Origin: Rallus limicola | Lineage: Eukaryota > Chordata > Aves > Gruiformes > Rallidae | Assembly: GCA_022605955.1 (NCBI GenBank) | Contig: JAKCOZ010000241.1 | Span: forward strand, 1-64,000 | DNA length: 64,000 nucleotides | Reading direction: 5' to 3' | Part shown: positions 59,300 to 64,000 of the stretch, piece after piece | Numbering within the stretch: the first letter of the stretch is position 1 | Layout of the letters: each line of letters opens with the position of its first letter | Notes under the pieces: generated by a model | Seen by the model: the letters and a program-made list of their open reading frames with translations, nothing else | Told to the model about the DNA's origin: nothing | The model's database searches: none | Position numbers and translations under genes: made by a program

Positions 59300-60440
59300 T
59301 CCTGTTAGGAGGTTTCAGACAAGCTATGCCTTTCATGCCTAGCTTCTTTACTTTGGGAGTTATTGCTGGACGTTTAGCATGTTTTGAACTGCAGTCTGCT
59401 AGGGCCGAGAAAAGCACCGTAGGAGGTTCCAGGCATGTTCCCTCTTTCCAGGCAAAGGAAAAGGCTGAGAGCCAAAGTGACAGGGTCTGCTTGTGTGTCC
59501 TGTTAGGAGGTTTCAGACAAGCTATGCCTTTCAGTCCTAGCTTCTTTACTTTGGGAGTTATTGCTGGACGTTTAGCATGTTTTGAACTGCAGTCTGCTAG
59601 GGCCGAGAAAAGCACCGTAGGAGCTTCCAGGCATGTTCCCTCTTTCCAGGCAAAGGAAAAGGCTGAGAGCCAAAGTGACAGGGTCTGCTTGTGTGTCCTG
59701 TTAGGAGGTTTCAGACAAGCTATGCCTTTCAGTCCTAGCTTCTTTACTTTGGGAGTTATTGCTGGACGTTTAGCATGTTTTGAACTGCAGTCTGCTAGGG
59801 CCGAGAAAAGCACCGTAGGAGCTTCCAGGCATGTTCCCTCTTTCCAGGCAAAGGAAAAGGCTGAGAGCCAAAGTGACAGAGTCTGCTTGTGTGTCCTGTT
59901 AGGAGGTTTCGAACAAGCTATGCCTTTCATGCCTAGCTTCTTTACTTTGGGAGTTATTGCTGGACGTTTAGCATGTTTTGAACTGCAGTCTGCTAGGGCC
60001 GAGAAAAGCACCGTAGGAGGTTCCAGGCATGTTCCCTCTTTCCAGGCAAAGGAAAAGGCTGAGAGCCAAAGTGACAGGGTCTGCTTGTGTGTCCTGTTAG
60101 GAGGTTTCAGACAAGCTATGCCTTTCATGCCTAGCTTCTTTACTTTGGGAGTTATTGCTGGACGTTTAGCATGTTTTGAACTGCAGTCTGCTAGGGCCGA
60201 GAAAAGCACTTTTATAGGTAGCAGGTATGTTCCTTCTTTCCAGGCAAAGGAAAAGGCTGAGAGCCAAAGTGACAGGGTCTGCTTGTGTGTCCTGTTAGGA
60301 GGTTTCAGACAAGCTATGCCTTTCATGCCTAGCTTCTTTACTTTGGGAGTTATTGCTGGACGTTTAGCATGTTTTGAACTGCAGTCTGCTAGGGCCGAGA
60401 AAAGCACTGTAGGAGGTTCCAGGCATGTTCCCTCTTTCCA
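59300..60440 (+). repeat. 18-monomer-spaced block, copy 1
   Basis: Two CAGTCC monomers with GGAGCTTCC lead to a private GTTTCGAACAAGC (59,908), then a CATGCC monomer and a TTTTATA monomer (60,210). The same order occurs 3,564 bp (18 monomers) later. Confidence 0.85.
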
Positions 60441-61679
60441 GGCAAAGGAAAAGGCTGAGAGCCAAAGTGACAGGGTCTGCTTGTGTGTCCTGTTAGGAGG
60501 TTTCAGACAAGCTATGCCTTTCAATCCTAGCTTCTTTACTTTGGGAGTTATTGCTGGACGTTTAGCATGTTTTGAACTGCAGTCTGCTAGGGCCGAGAAA
60601 AGCACCGTAGGAGGTTCCAGGCATGTTCCCTCTTTCCAGGCAAAGGAAAAGGCTGAGAGCCAAAGTGACAGGGTCTGCTTGTGTGTCCTGTTAGGAGGTT
60701 TCAGACAAGCTATGCCTTTCATGCCTAGCTTCTTTACTTTGGGAGTTATTGCTGGACGTTTAGCATGTTTTGAACTGCAGTCTGCTAGGGCCGAGAAAAG
60801 CACCGTAGGAGCTTCCAGGCATGTTCCCTCTTTCCAGGCAAAGGAAAAGGCTGAGAGCCAAAGTGACAGGGTCTGCTTGTGTGTCCTGTTAGGAGGTTTC
60901 AGACAAGCTATGCCTTTCAGTCCTAGCTTCTTTACTTTGGGAGTTATTGCTGGACGTTTAGCATGTTTTGAACTGCAGTCTGCTAGGGCCGAGAAAAGCA
61001 CCGTAGGAGGTTCCAGGCATGTTCCTTCTTTCCAGGCAAAGGAAAAGGCTGAGAGCCAAAGTGACAGGGTCTGCTTGTGTGTCCTGTTAGGAGGTTTCAG
61101 ACAAGCTATGCCTTTCATGCCTAGCTTCTTTACTTTGGGAGTTATTGCTGGACGTTTAGCATGTTTTGAACTGCAGTCTGCTAGGGCCGAGAAAAGCACC
61201 GTAGGAGGTTCCAGGCATGTTCCCTCTTTCCAGGCAAAGGAAAAGGCTGAGAGCCAAAGTGACAGGGTCTGCTTGTGTGTCCTGTTATAAGGTTTCAGAC
61301 AAGCTATGCCTTTCATGCCTAGCTTCTTTACTTTGGGAGTTATTGCTGGACGTTTAGCATGTTTTGAACTGCAGTCTGCTAGGGCCGAGAAAAGCACTGT
61401 AGGAGGTAGCAGGTATGTTCCTTCTTTCCAGGCAAAGGAAAAGGCTGAGAGCCAAAGTGACAGGGTCTGCTTGTGTGTCCTGTTAGGAGGTTTCAGACAA
61501 GCTATGCCTTTCATGCCTAGCTTCTTTACTTTGGGAGTTATTGCTGGACGTTTAGCATGTTTTGAACTGCAGTCTGCTAGGGCCGAGAAAAGCACCGTAG
61601 GAGGTTCCAGGCATGTTCCCTCTTTCCAGGCAAAGGAAAAGGCTGAGAGCCAAAGTGACAGGGTCTGCTTGTGTGTCCT

Positions 61680-62480
61680 GTTAGGAGGTTTCAGACAAGC
61701 TATGCCTTTCATGCCTAGCTTCTTTACTTTGGGAGTTATTGCTGGACGTTTAGCATGTTTTGAACTGCAGTCTGCTAGGGCCGAGAAAAGCACCGTAGGA
61801 GGTTCCAGGCATGTTCCCTCTTTCCAGGCAAAGGAAAAGGCTGAGAGCCAAAGTGACAGGGTCAGGTTGTGTGTCCTGTTAGGAGGTTTCAGACAAGCTA
61901 TGCCTTTCAGTCCTAGCTTCTTTACTTTGGGAGTTATTGCTGGACGTTTAGCATGTTTTGAACTGCAGTCTGCTAGGGCCGAGAAAAGCACCGTAGGAGG
62001 TTCCAGGCATGTTCCCTCTTTCCAGGCAAAGGAAAAGGCTGAGAGCCAAAGTGACAGGGTCTGCTTGTGTGTCCTGTTAGGAGGTTTCAGACAAGCTATG
62101 CCTTTCAGTCCTAGCTTCTTTACTTTGGGAGTTATTGCTGGACGTTTAGCATGTTTTGAACTGCAGTCTGCTAGGGCCGAGAAAAGCACCGTAGGAGCTT
62201 CCAGGCATGTTCCCTCTTTCCAGGCAAAGGAAAAGGCTGAGAGCCAAAGTGACAGAGTCTGCTTGTGTGTCCTGTTAGGAGGTTTCGAACAAGCTATGCC
62301 TTTCATGCCTAGCTTCTTTACTTTGGGAGTTATTGCTGGACGTTTAGCATGTTTTGAACTGCAGTCTGCTAGGGCCGAGAAAAGCACCGTAGGAGGTTCC
62401 AGGCATGTTCCCTCTTTCCAGGCAAAGGAAAAGGCTGAGAGCCAAAGTGACAGGGTCTGCTTGTGTGTCCTGTTAGGAGG
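61680..62480 (+). repeat. Intermediate GTTTCGAAC block
   Basis: The private GTTTCGAAC form is also found at 62,284, 12 monomers after 59,908 and 6 before 63,472. It is preceded by CAGTCC monomers, the first with GGAGGTTCC and a private GTCAGGTTG (about 61,863), and is followed by CATGCC and CAATCC monomers rather than TTTTATA. Confidence 0.8.
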
Positions 62481-62879
62481 TTTCAGACAAGCTATGCCTT
62501 TCATGCCTAGCTTCTTTACTTTGGGAGTTATTGCTGGACGTTTAGCATGTTTTGAACTGCAGTCTGCTAGGGCCGAGAAAAGCACCGTAGGAGGTTCCAG
62601 GCATGTTCCCTCTTTCCAGGCAAAGGAAAAGGCTGAGAGCCAAAGTGACAGGGTCTGCTTGTGTGTCCTGTTAGGAGGTTTCAGACAAGCTATGCCTTTC
62701 AATCCTAGCTTCTTTACTTTGGGAGTTATTGCTGGACGTTTAGCATGTTTTGAACTGCAGTCTGCTAGGGCCGAGAAAAGCACCGTAGGAGGTTCCAGGC
62801 ATGTTCCCTCTTTCCAGGCAAAGGAAAAGGCTGAGAGCCAAAGTGACAGAGTCTGCTTGTGTGTCCTGTTAGGAGGTTT

Positions 62880-64000
62880 CAGACAAGCTATGCCTTTCAT
62901 GCCTAGCTTCTTTACTTTGGGAGTTATTGCTGGACGTTTAGCATGTTTTGAACTGCAGTCTGCTAGGGCCGAGAAAAGCACCGTAGGAGCTTCCAGGCAT
63001 GTTCCCTCTTTCCAGGCAAAGGAAAAGGCTGAGAGCCAAAGTGACAGGGTCTGCTTGTGTGTCCTGTTAGGAGGTTTCAGACAAGCTATGCCTTTCAGTC
63101 CTAGCTTCTTTACTTTGGGAGTTATTGCTGGACGTTTAGCATGTTTTGAACTGCAGTCTGCTAGGGCCGAGAAAAGCACCGTAGGAGCTTCCAGGCATGT
63201 TCCCTCTTTCCAGGCAAAGGAAAAGGCTGAGAGCCAAAGTGACAGGGTCTGCTTGTGTGTCCTGTTAGGAGGTTTCAGACAAGCTATGCCTTTCAGTCCT
63301 AGCTTCTTTACTTTGGGAGTTATTGCTGGACGTTTAGCATGTTTTGAACTGCAGTCTGCTAGGGCCGAGAAAAGCACCGTAGGAGCTTCCAGGCATGTTC
63401 CCTCTTTCCAGGCAAAGGAAAAGGCTGAGAGCCAAAGTGACAGAGTCTGCTTGTGTGTCCTGTTAGGAGGTTTCGAACAAGCTATGCCTTTCATGCCTAG
63501 CTTCTTTACTTTGGGAGTTATTGCTGGACGTTTAGCATGTTTTGAACTGCAGTCTGCTAGGGCCGAGAAAAGCACCGTAGGAGGTTCCAGGCATGTTCCC
63601 TCTTTCCAGGCAAAGGAAAAGGCTGAGAGCCAAAGTGACAGGGTCTGCTTGTGTGTCCTGTTAGGAGGTTTCAGACAAGCTATGCCTTTCATGCCTAGCT
63701 TCTTTACTTTGGGAGTTATTGCTGGACGTTTAGCATGTTTTGAACTGCAGTCTGCTAGGGCCGAGAAAAGCACTTTTATAGGTAGCAGGTATGTTCCTTC
63801 TTTCCAGGCAAAGGAAAAGGCTGAGAGCCAAAGTGACAGGGTCTGCTTGTGTGTCCTGTTAGGAGGTTTCAGACAAGCTATGCCTTTCATGCCTAGCTTC
63901 TTTACTTTGGGAGTTATTGCTGGACGTTTAGCATGTTTTGAACTGCAGTCTGCTAGGGCCGAGAAAAGCACTGTAGGAGGTTCCAGGCATGTTCCCTCTT
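62880..64000 (+). repeat. 18-monomer-spaced block, copy 2 (cut by window end)
   Basis: It repeats the 59.3-60.4 kb order: CAGTCC with GGAGCTTCC twice, GTTTCGAAC at 63,472, CATGCC, TTTTATA at 63,774, then a CTGTAGGAGG monomer at the window edge. Confidence 0.85.
63842..64000 (+). repeat. Right-edge partial monomer
   Basis: The last landmark T is at 63,842 and the sequence stops at phase 159 in CCCTCTT. The array therefore continues downstream. Neither array boundary is visible. Confidence 0.95.

Larger units (their letters stand above)
1..64000 (+). repeat. 198-bp satellite DNA array (about 323 monomers)
   Basis: A single tandem array fills the window. The landmark TCTGCTTGTG occurs at 61, 259, 460 and so on to 63,842. 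After subtracting a net +25 bases of indels, the interval is exactly 322 x 198 bp. All monomers are head-to-tail in the same orientation. With that T as phase 1, landmarks in the monomer are: dyad AAGCTA/TAGCTT at 34-39/53-58; CpGs at 84, 119 and 131; PstI site CTGCAG at 102-107; GAAAAGCAC at 122-130; a 9-bp direct repeat TTCCAGGCA at 140-148 and 159-167. The consensus is about 49% GC. Most monomers differ from consensus at only a few positions. Satellite arrays of near-nucleosomal monomer length are typical of centromeric or heterochromatic DNA in animals and plants; the location here is inferred. I do not recognise the family, so no name is given. Confidence 0.98.
18102..64000 (+). repeat. 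Right array domain (variant set R)
   Basis: From about 18.1 kb to the end the array carries four markers not seen to its left: GACAGAGTC (phase 197 G to A, first at 18,102), TTTTATA at phases 131-137 (first at 18,234), GTTATAAGG at phases 21-22 (first at 19,706) and GTCAGCTTG (phase 3 T to A, first near 20,084). Length is almost perfectly constant: over 45.9 kb I find only one +1 (about 23,246) and one -1 (about 54,198). The domain contains an HOR core at about 27.8-47.6 kb with less regular flanks. Confidence 0.85.

Noticed and set aside
59908..63480. CENP-B box in the GTTTCGAACAAGC monomers
   Set aside because: TTCG followed by an A at the right spacing is present, but the required CGGG at the end of the box is not (TATG instead). 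Only three monomers have it.
18234..63780. TTTTATA as functional promoters
   Set aside because: The motif is TATA-like, but no gene or other promoter element accompanies it and the 21 copies follow the HOR spacing. It is kept as a sequence variant only.
1..64000. CRISPR array
   Set aside because: There are no short repeats separated by unique spacers. The whole 198-bp unit is repeated, with only scattered substitutions, and no cas-like gene is present.
1..64000. Embedded transposon, SINE, tRNA or rRNA gene
   Set aside because: The 198-bp landmark is continuous across all 64 kb with total indels of only +25 bases, which leaves no room for an insertion.
1..64000. Prokaryotic or plasmid origin of the sequence
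   Set aside because: A pure 64-kb satellite with nested higher-order repeats and no genes is not known in bacteria or plasmids. No operon, promoter or ribosome-binding pattern is seen.

Overview
The whole 64 kb window is one uninterrupted satellite DNA array. A 198-bp monomer repeats head-to-tail, always in the same orientation, from the first base to the last. Counting a fixed landmark (the T that begins TCTGCTTGTG, called phase 1 here), there are 322 complete monomers between bases 61 and 63,841, with a 60-bp partial monomer on the left and a 159-bp partial on the right. I see no gene, RNA gene, transposon insertion, inversion or unique spacer. The many long open reading frames on both strands arise because 198 is divisible by 3.

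Megabase-style satellite with higher-order structure points to a eukaryotic nuclear chromosome, most likely centromeric, pericentromeric or another heterochromatic block. The window alone does not identify the species, and I do not recognise the monomer as a named family. The consensus is about 49% GC, has three CpGs, a PstI site (CTGCAG) in nearly every copy, and a length close to one nucleosome repeat.

Layout. (1) Left domain, 1 to about 17.7-18.1 kb: monomers carry GGACCGAG variants and eight 200-bp forms with a CA/TA insertion. A block of about 25 monomers is duplicated 32 monomers apart (1-4.9 kb and 6.35-11.3 kb). Its first copy is peppered with single-base indels that the second lacks. 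(2) Right domain, about 18.1-64 kb: it has a different variant set (TTTTATA cassette, GTTATAAGG, GTCAGC, GACAGAGTC) and no 200-bp forms. (3) Inside it, about 27.8-47.6 kb is a clear higher-order repeat (HOR). A 15-monomer unit (2,970 bp) recurs six times and is paired into a 30-mer (29-mer in the first pair). (4) The flanks at 18-28 kb and 47.6-54 kb resemble each other and have looser 5-, 6-, 10- and 14-mer periodicities. (5) At 54-64 kb, diverged HOR fragments have been re-duplicated as a 9-mer tandem and an 18-mer-spaced repeat.

Nothing here works as a gene system. The biology is that of array evolution: unequal exchange, local amplification, and variation concentrated at two short places in the monomer. 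These are the loop of a small dyad, and a cassette just downstream of GAAAAGCAC.
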